Of a stretch of 64,000 nt of DNA, positions 34,940-42,470 are shown one piece after another. The stretch comes from Hymenobacter rigui (GTDB lineage: Bacteria > Bacteroidota > Bacteroidia > Cytophagales > Hymenobacteraceae). The notes below the pieces were generated by a model. It did no database searches, was not told the origin of the DNA, and worked only from the letters and a program-made list of their open reading frames with translations. The stretch spans positions 186,001-250,000 of the forward strand of contig NZ_RWIT01000001.1 in NCBI RefSeq assembly GCF_003944715.1, read 5' to 3'. Both the position numbers and the translations under genes were made by a program. Every line of letters starts with the position of its first letter. Within the stretch, counting starts at the first letter, position 1.

Positions 34940-35344
34940 TTAGAGAATGTGGAAAGGATTTCGGGCCTGGGAAATTCGGTGCTCAAACACGGCCGCAATG
35001 GTACCGGCGCGGTAAATAGCTTCGTCCGCCACAGGTCCCTGATACTGAGCTTCCACGGTTTCGACGAACAGCTGAAGCCAGCGGCGGAAGTGGCGGCCAT
35101 CAATGGGAAGGGCAAGGTGCTTGGGGAATGGCCGGCCCCGGTAACGGCCGGTGTTCAGCAGCAGGCCGCTCCAGAAATCATACATCGTGCTCAGGTGCTG
35201 AGCCCAGCGCCCCTGCACTACCCGCTCGAAAATGGGGCCCAGCAATTCGTCCTGCTGCACCCGGTGGTAGAAGGAATCTACCAGTTGACTTACATCTTCC
35301 TCAGCTTGAATATCGGGCAGGGTCGGAGCAACAGAATCAGCCAT
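34940..35344 (-). CDS. Group III truncated haemoglobin
   Basis: This 134-residue globin shows the group III signature: Y26 in LVDSFYHRV (B10), F39 in GPIFERV (CD1) and the proximal H85 in LPIDGRHFRRWLQLF. Also typical are MYDFWSGLLLNTGRYRG and PKHLALP. Group III globins bind oxygen and nitric oxide; their role is often in NO detoxification or redox chemistry. A degenerate copy lies immediately downstream on the same strand. The Crp/Fnr-type regulator at 38.4 kb is close enough to be a candidate controller, but there is no direct evidence. Confidence 0.9.
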   Translation of the reverse strand: MADSVAPTLPDIQAEEDVSQLVDSFYHRVQQDELLGPIFERVVQGRWAQHLSTMYDFWSGLLLNTGRYRGRPFPKHLALPIDGRHFRRWLQLFVETVEAQYQGPVADEAIYRAGTIAAVFEHRISQARNPFHIL

Positions 35345-35420
35345 ACAGTCTACGTTTCAATGCTTTATAAAAGTACGGCGTTAAGTGCGGCTTGGACATG
35401 ATAAACGTCAGGTGACGGTG

Positions 35421-36338
35421 CTACTTCCGGGTGCGCCCGCCCAGCACTACGCAGGCTACTGCCAGCACAATCAGGGCCGCGCCGCCCAGCATCTGCGGAT
35501 TGGGTACCTCATGCAGAAAGAGCCAGCCCAGCACTACCGCTACTACCGGGTTTACAAAGGCGTAGGTGCCCGCCAGTGAGGGCTCTACCACCCGCAGCAG
35601 CCAGATATAGGCCGTAAATCCCACAATGCTGCCGAACGTGACGAGGTAGGCATACGCCAGCCAGGAGGTGCTGGTAACCTGCCCCAGATCAAACCCGGCG
35701 GCTTCTCCTTTCAGCAGGCTTACTACCAGCATAGCCGCCCCGCCGCACAGCATCTGCATGCCTCCCGAAAGGAACGGTGAAGGGGCGGGCTGTTTCTTTT
35801 TGGAATACAGGGACCCAATGGCCCATACCAGCGCCGCCAGCAGCACCAGCCCGATGCCCAGGCTTTCGTGCCCCGGCCTGGCTACGTGTCCGGCGCCCGG
35901 CGTGCGGGCCAGCAGGTACACACCCCCGAGGCCGGCCGCCAGCCCGGCCGCTACCAGCAGCCGGGGCCGGGGGCTGATGCCGCTGGCCCAGCCCAGCACG
36001 GCCAGAAACATCGGCACCGTGGCCACGAGCAAGGCTGCGAGGCCCGTGGGAATGTACTGCTCGCCCAGGGTCACACCGCCGTTGCCAAAGCCCAGCAGGC
36101 ACACGCCAATGATACAAGCCGTCAGCCACCCTTGGCGGGAGGGTGGTGGTTCGCCGCGCCACCGCATAAAGCCATACAGCAGCGCCCCGGCCAGGGTATA
36201 GCGGCTGCCGGCCATCAGCAGGGGCGGAATGGAGTCGATGGCGAAGCGGATACCCAGGTAGGTGGAGCCCCAGATGATGTACACGGCGGCGAAGGCCAGC
36301 AGCAGCGAGGCCCGGGAAGGAGAGGAGGAGGCAGACAT
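35421..36338 (-). CDS. EamA family (DMT superfamily) exporter
   Basis: This 305-residue inner membrane protein has ten predicted membrane segments in two EamA repeats. The N-terminal segment AAVYIIWGSTYLGIRFAIDS and the early GSRYTLAGALLYG are typical of the YedA-like group. The second repeat begins around LVLLAALVWAIGSLYSKKK and ends with the motif EPSLAGTYAFVNPVVAVVLG. These carriers export amino acids or other metabolites; the substrate is unknown. Confidence 0.9.
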   Translation of the reverse strand: MSASSSPSRASLLLAFAAVYIIWGSTYLGIRFAIDSIPPLLMAGSRYTLAGALLYGFMRWRGEPPPSRQGWLTACIIGVCLLGFGNGGVTLGEQYIPTGLAALLVATVPMFLAVLGWASGISPRPRLLVAAGLAAGLGGVYLLARTPGAGHVARPGHESLGIGLVLLAALVWAIGSLYSKKKQPAPSPFLSGGMQMLCGGAAMLVVSLLKGEAAGFDLGQVTSTSWLAYAYLVTFGSIVGFTAYIWLLRVVEPSLAGTYAFVNPVVAVVLGWLFLHEVPNPQMLGGAALIVLAVACVVLGGRTRK

Positions 36339-36481
36339 GCTACAAACCTACGCCACATTGCTTCGTCCGGCGGTGGTGGCGCCTTCCGTGGCAACAGATT
36401 CCGTCACAGGAAATCCGGCTGCCAGTGCAGCGTTTCGCGTAGGCTGCCGTTCTTTGCCTTGTACCCTACCCGCGTATTACC

Positions 36482-38140
36482 GTGCGTATTTTCCTGACTG
36501 CTCTTTTCGCCAGCGTGCTAACCAGCGCCCAGGCCCAGTTGCTGCAACCCAAAGCTGCCTTCACCCGCGCCGACTCCCTGCGCGGCTACCAGTCGGCACT
36601 GCGCACCTGCTACGACCTGAACTATTACCACCTCGACGTGCAGGTGGATCCTGCCCGCAAAGCCCTTAAAGGCTCCAACGAGTTCCGCTTTACGGCCACC
36701 CAGGACTTCAGCCGCCTGCAGTTCGATCTGTTTGCTAACCTGCAGGTGGATAAGGTGGAGTACCAGGGCAAGCCGCTGCCCTTCACCCGGGAGGCCAATG
36801 CCGTGTTCGTCACGTTTCCGGCTCCCGTCAGCAAAGGCAGCAGGGCGGCCTTCACCGTGTTCTACAGCGGGCAGCCCACCGAGGCCAAGCAGGCTCCCTG
36901 GGACGGCGGGCTGGTGTTCACCCAGGATGCCAAAGGTAAGCCCTGGATAGCCTCGGCCTGCCAGGGTGTGGGGGCCAGCATCTGGTGGCCCTGCAAAGAT
37001 CAGCAGGCCGACGAAGTGGATTCCATGCTCATCAGCGTAACGGTTCCCAAAGGCCTCAAAGACGTATCCAACGGCCGCCTGCGCCGCACCACCACGCTGA
37101 AGGGAGGGGCTACCCGCTTCGATTGGGCAGTTTCCAACCCTATCAACAACTATGATGTGGCCCTGAACGTGGGCGACTACCAGCATTTCAGTGGCGGTAC
37201 CTACGCCGGCGAGAGTGGCCCGCTCACGCTGGACTATTGGGTACTGCCCGAAAACTTGGCCAAGGCCAAAACGCAGTTTGCCGCCAACGTGCCGCCCATG
37301 CTCAAAAGTATGGAAAGCTGGTTTGGGCCGTACCCCTTCTATAAGGATGGCTACAAGCTGGTAGATGCGCCCCACCTGGGTATGGAGCACCAGAGCGCCG
37401 TAGCCTACGGCAACAAGTACCAGAATGGCTACCTGGGCCGCGACCGGTCGGGCACGGGCTGGGGTGATAAGTGGGACTTCATCATCATTCACGAAAGCGG
37501 CCACGAGTGGTTTGGCAACAGCCTCACCAGCCAGGATATTGCCGATATGTGGATTCACGAGTCATTTACCACCTACTCCGAAGCCCTGTTCGTGGAAAGC
37601 CAGTTTGGCAAGGAGGCCGGCCAGCAGTACATCCACGGGCAGCGCCGCAACATCCGCAACGATTCGCCTATCATTGGCACCTACGGCGTAAACCGGGAAG
37701 GCTCGTCTGATATGTACGACAAGGGCAGCAACCTGCTCAACATGATCCGGACGGCCTACGTGCCCGATGATGCCCGGTGGCGGGAGCTGTTGCGGGGGCT
37801 CAACAAGCAGTTTTTTCACCAGACCATTACCACTGAGCAGGTCATCGGCTATTTCAACCAGCAGTTGGGCCAGAACCTTACGCCGGTGTTCAACCAGTAC
37901 CTGCGCCACGCCGGGCTGCCGGTGCTGGAGGTGCGCTTTCCAAAGGCAGGCCCGCCCCAGGCCCGCTGGATTGCCGCCGAGCCTGACTTTGCGTTGCCCG
38001 TGCGGGTACGCACCCGGGGCGGTAGTTACCAGTTAATGCCCGTCGGTACCACATTTCAACCACTGGCAGTTCCCAATTTGAAACGGGATAATCTGGAGGT
38101 TGATACCGAAAATTATTACGTAGGAACGCTGCTGGAATAG
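36482..38140 (+). CDS. M1 family aminopeptidase-like metallopeptidase, exported
   Basis: This 552-residue protein starts with a GTG and has a signal peptide (MRIFLTALFASVLTSAQAQ). The zinc site is complete: HESGH at residues 337-341 and the third ligand E360 in DMWIHESFTTY, giving HExxH-x18-E. The substrate N-terminus motif GxMEN appears as LGMEHQS, with His for Asn. The chain is shorter than full M1 enzymes and has only part of the C-terminal helical domain. It probably cleaves peptides in the periplasm or outside. Members of this shorter M1 type are common in Bacteroidota. Confidence 0.9.
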   Translation: MRIFLTALFASVLTSAQAQLLQPKAAFTRADSLRGYQSALRTCYDLNYYHLDVQVDPARKALKGSNEFRFTATQDFSRLQFDLFANLQVDKVEYQGKPLPFTREANAVFVTFPAPVSKGSRAAFTVFYSGQPTEAKQAPWDGGLVFTQDAKGKPWIASACQGVGASIWWPCKDQQADEVDSMLISVTVPKGLKDVSNGRLRRTTTLKGGATRFDWAVSNPINNYDVALNVGDYQHFSGGTYAGESGPLTLDYWVLPENLAKAKTQFAANVPPMLKSMESWFGPYPFYKDGYKLVDAPHLGMEHQSAVAYGNKYQNGYLGRDRSGTGWGDKWDFIIIHESGHEWFGNSLTSQDIADMWIHESFTTYSEALFVESQFGKEAGQQYIHGQRRNIRNDSPIIGTYGVNREGSSDMYDKGSNLLNMIRTAYVPDDARWRELLRGLNKQFFHQTITTEQVIGYFNQQLGQNLTPVFNQYLRHAGLPVLEVRFPKAGPPQARWIAAEPDFALPVRVRTRGGSYQLMPVGTTFQPLAVPNLKRDNLEVDTENYYVGTLLE

Positions 38141-38169
38141 TTGTGATATAAATTGTCTTATTCTGTTAT

Positions 38170-38211
38170 TCATCCTTCCGTCTTTGGGAAAACGGAAGGA
38201 TGATTTTTTTT
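38170..38211 (+). terminator. Intrinsic terminator of the M1 peptidase gene
   Basis: TCATCCTTCCGT (38170-38181) pairs with ACGGAAGGATGA (38192-38203), followed by eight Ts. Confidence 0.9.
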
Positions 38212-38431
38212 ATATAGTAAAAGCTTGATAATGGAATCATTTGCTTGGTAAACGTGTAAATTCGGCTGTATGTAGATTTTGAAGAAGATTTCGGAGCTGC
38301 ATTTCTGCCTTCTACGCGTTATGCATTAGGCTGTAGCATCGGAATTGAGTGATTGGTTGAATAGTGTTTTTTATAAGAAAAAAGACATTGGTTTTTAATA
38401 TCGGGTCTTTTTCACCGAGAGTAAAGCGCGT

Positions 38432-39139
38432 ATGGTAGTTCCCTCCGTTCCTCTTTCCTGTCAGGTCTGTCCGCACGTTGCGCGGTCCTTGCTGGGAGCC
38501 TGTCAGCACGCCGAAATAGATCTGATAGCCGGCGGCAAGATGCACCAGTCGTACCGCAAAGGGCAGGTGATTTTTCAGCAGGGCAGCCGCGCTATGGGCC
38601 TGTACTGCGTGTTTCAGGGTAAGGTGAAAATTTCCAAGCTCAGCGCCGACGGTAAGGAGCAGATTATCCGGCTTGCCCGGGAAGGAGATGTGCTGTGCTA
38701 CCGCTCCCTGATGATGGGCCAGTTCTGCACCACCGCCGCTACTGCCCTCACCGACTGCATAGTGTGCTTGATTCCGCGCCCCGATTTTTTCAGCTTGCTC
38801 GAACAGAACCCGCAGTTTTCCCACTCCCTGCTGCGCCTGATGGCCCGCAACCTCGGCGACGCTGAGGCCCGGCTGCTGCATACGGCCTATAAACCCGTGC
38901 GCGAGCGGCTGGCCGAAGCCCTGTTGCTGCTGGACCAGGCGTTCCGGCCCGCCACCGATGAGCCGTTCAGCATCCCCGTATCCCGCGACGACCTGGCCGC
39001 CCTTACCGGCACTACCAAAGAAACCGCCAGCCGCCTGCTCTCCGAGTTCCGCGACGAAGGATTGGTGCTCACGCAGGGCAGCCGCATTATGGTGCTGGAA
39101 CGGGAGAAAATCAGCGAGCTGGCCAGTATGTACGATTAA
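38432..39139 (+). CDS. Crp/Fnr family transcription regulator, cysteine-rich
   Basis: This 235-residue regulator has a cyclic-nucleotide-binding-type beta-barrel (FQQGSRAMGLYCVFQGKVKI), a dimer helix and a C-terminal winged helix (VSRDDLAALTGTTKETASRL) with the TxETxSRLL recognition helix seen in the family. It has eight cysteines. C10, C13 and C24 lie before the barrel (CQVCPHV...GAC), as in FNR, and C89, C99, C109 and C112 are inside it. An iron-sulfur or redox-sensing role is possible. The 290 nt upstream are AT-rich and could hold its promoter. Confidence 0.85.
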   Translation: MVVPSVPLSCQVCPHVARSLLGACQHAEIDLIAGGKMHQSYRKGQVIFQQGSRAMGLYCVFQGKVKISKLSADGKEQIIRLAREGDVLCYRSLMMGQFCTTAATALTDCIVCLIPRPDFFSLLEQNPQFSHSLLRLMARNLGDAEARLLHTAYKPVRERLAEALLLLDQAFRPATDEPFSIPVSRDDLAALTGTTKETASRLLSEFRDEGLVLTQGSRIMVLEREKISELASMYD

Positions 39140-39183
39140 AATAGTGCAATCAGGCAACCGGCTGCGGCTGGTTGTGCGTATGT

Positions 39184-39215
39184 CCCCGGGTAGCCTTTGC
39201 TGCCCGGGGATTTTG
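39184..39215 (+). terminator. Intrinsic terminator of the Crp/Fnr gene
   Basis: CCCCGGG (39184-39190) pairs with CCCGGGG (39203-39209), followed by ATTTTG. Confidence 0.7.
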
Positions 39216-39561
39216 CTTTCTGTCGGATTGTGTGTAAGCTTGTTGAAATAGTATTATAAATATCCCAGAATGGTTTCCCAGCTCGGTAATGATGGGAAAA
39301 CTTTAATTACAATCATTTTTCCGGTTGATGCGAATCATTTCACAGCAGGGGTAAATGTGGGAATTTTGTTGAGCAAGTTAGCCGCGTTCAGGTGATTACG
39401 CTGATGTTTTATCAGGTGGGCATCTTTTGAGCTTCCAGGTAAATTGCCAAAATGAGTATAGCAGGTCAACGCGTGGACCCGCCGGATTCAGAAGGCCACT
39501 TGGTAGCACGAACAGGCTGACTTTTCACTTCCACACATTTCAATTTCCCCCCCCTGTTATC
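39216..39561 (+). other. Intergenic region upstream of the roadblock cassette
   Basis: About 346 nt without a gene. The first 170 nt are AT-rich with runs of T and A. No exact TAnnTTTG box is seen. It should contain the promoter of the cassette; nothing else is recognised. Confidence 0.4.
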
Positions 39562-39939
39562 ATGGCTTACTCTACGAACAACGCTGCTGGTAAAGTAGTA
39601 CAAGAAATCATCAACGACCTGCCCAGCCTGGTGGCCGTAGCCGTGGTGGACACCACCTCCGGCATGAGCCTGGCTTCGCACACCAACTCGCCCAGCATCA
39701 ACCCCGATACGGCTGCGGCTTATAACACCGAGGTGGTAAAGCAGAAGCAGAAGGCTATGGCCGCCCTTAAGCTCACGGGTGAGGTAATTGAGGATATTCT
39801 GATTACGCTGTCCAACCAGATTCATCTGCTGAAAATTACCGAAAACAACAAGTTCATCTACTTGGTGGTGAACTCGCGGGATACCAACTTGGCCATTGCC
39901 CGGGAAGTGCTGCGCAGCCACGCTTCCGCTCTGAACTAA
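39562..39939 (+). CDS. Roadblock/LC7-like protein 1
   Basis: This 125-residue protein fits a roadblock/LC7 fold. A first helix (GKVVQEIINDL) is followed by strand-turn-strand LVAVAVVDTTSGMSLASH. A long helix with EVVKQKQKAMAALKL follows, then strands EDILITLSNQIHLLKIT and KFIYLVVNS, and a last helix RDTNLAIAREVLRSHASAL. Roadblock proteins dimerise and often regulate small GTPases, as MglB does with MglA. It has no signal peptide. It is the first of three paralogues, and the best conserved block is (N/D)xxxTNLAxAREVLR near the C-terminus. No GTPase gene is nearby. Confidence 0.65.
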   Translation: MAYSTNNAAGKVVQEIINDLPSLVAVAVVDTTSGMSLASHTNSPSINPDTAAAYNTEVVKQKQKAMAALKLTGEVIEDILITLSNQIHLLKITENNKFIYLVVNSRDTNLAIAREVLRSHASALN

Positions 39940-39961
39940 GGGAACGGCCGCGACTCCCGTT

Positions 39962-39996
39962 GCCGGGGCAGCCCCACCCCTGGTGGCTGCCCCGGC
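39962..39996 (+). terminator. 12-bp hairpin between roadblock-like genes 1 and 2
   Basis: GCCGGGGCAGCC (39962-39973) pairs perfectly with GGCTGCCCCGGC (39985-39996). There is no T-run, so it may attenuate rather than end transcription. Confidence 0.5.
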
Positions 39997-40103
39997 CGAG
40001 TCGGGCTCGGGCTCCCTGGCCTGAGCAGCCGGTCCGCCGGCCACACCAACCGGCTCCGCCGGGAGCGAGCGGCTTGTATGCAACGCTTTTGGTGGCCTCT
40101 TCT

Positions 40104-40550
40104 ATGCAGATTCCTTTTCTGAGTCAACTCCAGACGCTTACCGGGCCCACCGTCAACAAAATTGTGGGCGCTGGTCCGGCCGGCCCGGCCCGCATGGCTG
40201 CCGAGCGGTGGCTGCAGCACGTGCTGCACGGATTGCCGGAGCTGCTGGCTGCGGCCGTAGGCGAAATTTCCTCCGGCCAGCTGCTGGCTTCCTATACCAC
40301 GGCCCGGGAGTTCAATCCGGCCAAAATCATTGGGTTTAATGCCGAGGTAATCCGGCAGCAGCGGCAGGCCATGCAGGCCCTGCGCCTGCCCCCCGAAGAG
40401 CAGCTCACAGAGCTGCTGATTACCCTGCGGACCCAACTGCATTTGCTGCGGCTGCTTCCTGATGGCCAACGCTTTCTGTATGTGGCCGTGGATTGCCGTG
40501 ATACCAACTTAGGCATTGCCCGGGAGGTGATGCGCACCTGCGAAACCTAA
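40104..40550 (+). CDS. Roadblock/LC7-like protein 2
   Basis: This is a 148-residue paralogue of the preceding protein. It has an N-terminal extension of about 30 residues (MQIPFLSQLQTLTGPTVNKI). It then shares LPELLAAAVGEISSGQLLAS, the helix NAEVIRQQRQAMQALRL, ELLITLRTQLHLLRLL and the C-terminal block VDCRDTNLGIAREVMR. No signal peptide is evident. The fold assignment is by similarity of pattern to roadblock proteins. It lies 164 nt after copy 1 and 75 nt before the membrane protein gene. Confidence 0.6.
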   Translation: MQIPFLSQLQTLTGPTVNKIVGAGPAGPARMAAERWLQHVLHGLPELLAAAVGEISSGQLLASYTTAREFNPAKIIGFNAEVIRQQRQAMQALRLPPEEQLTELLITLRTQLHLLRLLPDGQRFLYVAVDCRDTNLGIAREVMRTCET

Positions 40551-40625
40551 ACAACCTGAGGAAGTAGCGGTGGCACTCATTCTCAGGCAGTTTTTTTTCT
40601 CACCTCTTACCAACTACTGCTTGCA

Positions 40626-41333
40626 ATGAAACTTACTGCTTCTCCCTTCAACCCTACTACCGGCGAGCTGCTGCCGGTGTACCGCGACGCCTACCTGCGG
40701 GGCGACCTGAGCAAAGCCTCCGCTAAAGCCGTGGAAGCCTACCTGCACCGCGACGCCGACAAGGCCCATGAAACCCTTACGCGCTGGGAGCACCTGCGCG
40801 CCGCCGAAGAGCCGCAAACGGCCCCCACCTGGGTGCAGAAGCAGTTGCTCTATATCCGGACGGAGCCGGTGCGCTTCCGCCGCCGGGCTACGGGGCTGGT
40901 TGCCTCAGCCGTACTGGTGGGCACCATGGTGTTTGCCGGCACCCGCCTGCCCTCCGAGCGCACGCCCGTAAACGATGGCACGCCCACCGAGCTGACGCCC
41001 GTAGTGGCCGATGCCGGCACTATCACCGAAGCCAACGCCCTAGCCAGCACCGAGGCCAGCAGCTCCCGCGCCATGCTCACGGTGCGGGGCCGCATTCTGG
41101 ATGAGAACGGCAAGCCCCTGGTGGGCGCTACCGTACTGCAGCCCGGCACGTACCGCGGCACCTCTACCAACGCCCAGGGCGAATACGCGCTGCAGGTACC
41201 GGTTGGTACCGCCGCCCTGCAATACGGCTACGCCGGCTACCAGGAAGCCGAGCTGGGCGTGAAAAGCACCGGCCACGCCGACGTTACGCTGCAGCCCCGC
41301 GCCAAAGCAAAGCGCCACTGGTGGCAATTCTAA
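40626..41333 (+). CDS. Single-span membrane protein with carboxypeptidase regulatory-like domain
   Basis: This 235-residue protein has three parts. The N-terminal 60 residues (YRDAYLRGDLSKASAKAVEA) resemble the helical cytoplasmic part of anti-sigma factors without the zinc ligands. A membrane segment spans about residues 89-107 (TGLVASAVLVGTMVFAGT) after positively charged RFRRR. The outer part, residues 151-224, is a CarboxypepD_reg-like beta domain (VRGRILDENGKPLVGATVL, then GTSTNAQGEYALQVP). This is the same domain type found at the N-terminus of many SusC proteins. It could connect roadblock proteins in the cytoplasm to the periplasm. It is flanked by two roadblock-like genes. Confidence 0.7.
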   Translation: MKLTASPFNPTTGELLPVYRDAYLRGDLSKASAKAVEAYLHRDADKAHETLTRWEHLRAAEEPQTAPTWVQKQLLYIRTEPVRFRRRATGLVASAVLVGTMVFAGTRLPSERTPVNDGTPTELTPVVADAGTITEANALASTEASSSRAMLTVRGRILDENGKPLVGATVLQPGTYRGTSTNAQGEYALQVPVGTAALQYGYAGYQEAELGVKSTGHADVTLQPRAKAKRHWWQF

Positions 41334-41440
41334 CACCCGCATTTCCGGAGTCGGGTGGGGCAGGAGTGCCTGCCTGCTCGGCTCCGGACATGGGTGCTCC
41401 GGCAGCGGAGGTAGTGTAGTCGTTCGTTTTTTTCTCTCGC

Positions 41441-41899
41441 GTGAAACCAAAGTCGTATCGTAAGAAAGGTACCCGGCAGCCCGCCCTGCACAAGCGCCGG
41501 CAGGCGCTAACCCGGCAGGCTACGGAACTGATTGATCAGTTCAGGGCCGAGCTGCCGCTGCTGCTGGGCGTAACGGTGATTGACGTAGCCTCGGGCAGCA
41601 GCCTAGCGGCGCACTCCGCCAGTGCCGCGCTGGATCTGCCGGCCGCCGCCCGGTTTCAGGTGGGGCTGGTGCAGCGCAAGCACGAGGCCCTGGCGGCCCT
41701 GCGGCTGCCCGATCAGCAGCTGGAGGATGTGCTCATCACCCTGTCCAGCCAGCTGCACCTGCTGCGGCTTACGCGCACCGGCGAGCAGCTGATTGCGCTG
41801 GTCGTGGATGCGCAAACCACTAATCTGGCGCTGGCGCGGGATATTCTTCGCACGCTGGCCGAGCAGCTGGAAACGGCGCCGGCTCTGCGCGCGGCCTAA
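41441..41899 (+). CDS. Roadblock/LC7-like protein 3
   Basis: This 152-residue protein begins at a GTG, preceded by a T-rich stretch. After a basic N-terminus (MKPKSYRKKGTRQPALHKRR) it shares the roadblock-like pattern with copies 1 and 2: LLLGVTVIDVASGSSLAAHS, VGLVQRKHEALAALRLPDQQ, LEDVLITLSSQLHLLRLT and VDAQTTNLALARDILR. The N-terminal basic segment could bind membrane lipids or nucleic acid. It lies 107 nt after the membrane protein gene. A hairpin TCCGGAG/CTCCGGA is in that gap. Confidence 0.6.
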   Translation: MKPKSYRKKGTRQPALHKRRQALTRQATELIDQFRAELPLLLGVTVIDVASGSSLAAHSASAALDLPAAARFQVGLVQRKHEALAALRLPDQQLEDVLITLSSQLHLLRLTRTGEQLIALVVDAQTTNLALARDILRTLAEQLETAPALRAA

Positions 41900-42018
41900 C
41901 GCGAAGTGCTGCTGCAACGCCGCCTGGATAGCTGCAGGGGAGCCGTTCGGGCGGCCCGGAAGTGAGGCGGCGCTTCGCTCTTTCCTCAGGGCCACCGCCC
42001 ATCGGAAACTCAGACAGA

Positions 42019-42139
42019 AAGAGCCGACGCTTGTCCGGCTCTGATTCCCGGAGCTACCGGCCCGTAACGGTGGCTCCTATGGCGTTACTCTGTCGTGCTA
42101 ACGGCTCCTCTGCTGGTTTTTGCCGGTGGGGGAGCCGTT
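42019..42139 (+). other. Two hairpins after the roadblock cassette
   Basis: AGAGCCG (42019-42025) pairs with CGGCTCT (42035-42041), and AACGGCTCC (42100-42108) with GGAGCCGTT (42131-42139). The region 41900-42183 has no gene. Either hairpin may act as a terminator for the cassette. Confidence 0.45.
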
Positions 42140-42183
42140 TGGCGTGTGAGGGAATGTGGATAGGAGAATAGGTAATCTGGGTT

Positions 42184-42339
42184 GCGAACTAGAGCTAGTT
42201 CCCCTCCTTGGAAAGGAGGGGCTAGGGGTGGTTGATACTCGTTGCACGGTTTTTAGATCTAATACTAGTACCTGTTCTGACGCGAGGTCAACCACCCCTA
42301 ACCCCTCCTTTCCAAGGAGGGGAACTAGCTCTAGTTCGC
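42184..42339. repeat. 156-bp near-perfect inverted repeat (family D) upstream of lpdA
   Basis: The 52-nt arms 42184-42235 and 42288-42339 are inverted copies with a single mismatch. They begin with GCGAACTAGAGCTAGTTCC and contain CCCCTCCTT...AAGGAGGGG. The spacer is 52 nt. The arms hold no open frame worth noting. The size and symmetry are those of a MITE-like or REP-like element; no target-site duplication is obvious. Confidence 0.85.
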
Positions 42340-42429
42340 AGCTTGGGTTGAAAGTATGCACCTTTCGCCTGTATGGATGTCCAGCCAACACAACTGCACA
42401 ATTTCCCGGCTTCCCAATTTCCCCTTCCG

Positions 42430-42437
42430 TACCTTCG
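42430..42437 (+). promoter_or_regulatory. -7-like box (TACCTTCG) of lpdA
   Basis: TACCTTCG lies 33 nt before the lpdA ATG and downstream of the large inverted repeat. Confidence 0.5.
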
Positions 42438-42470
42438 CGCACAGTTGATTTCCACCGAATTCACCTTCGC

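Noticed and set aside
42156..42470. N-terminal extension of lpdA across the large inverted repeat
   Set aside because: The frame is open by chance. The extension lies upstream of the promoter box, and the FAD domain begins properly at 42471.
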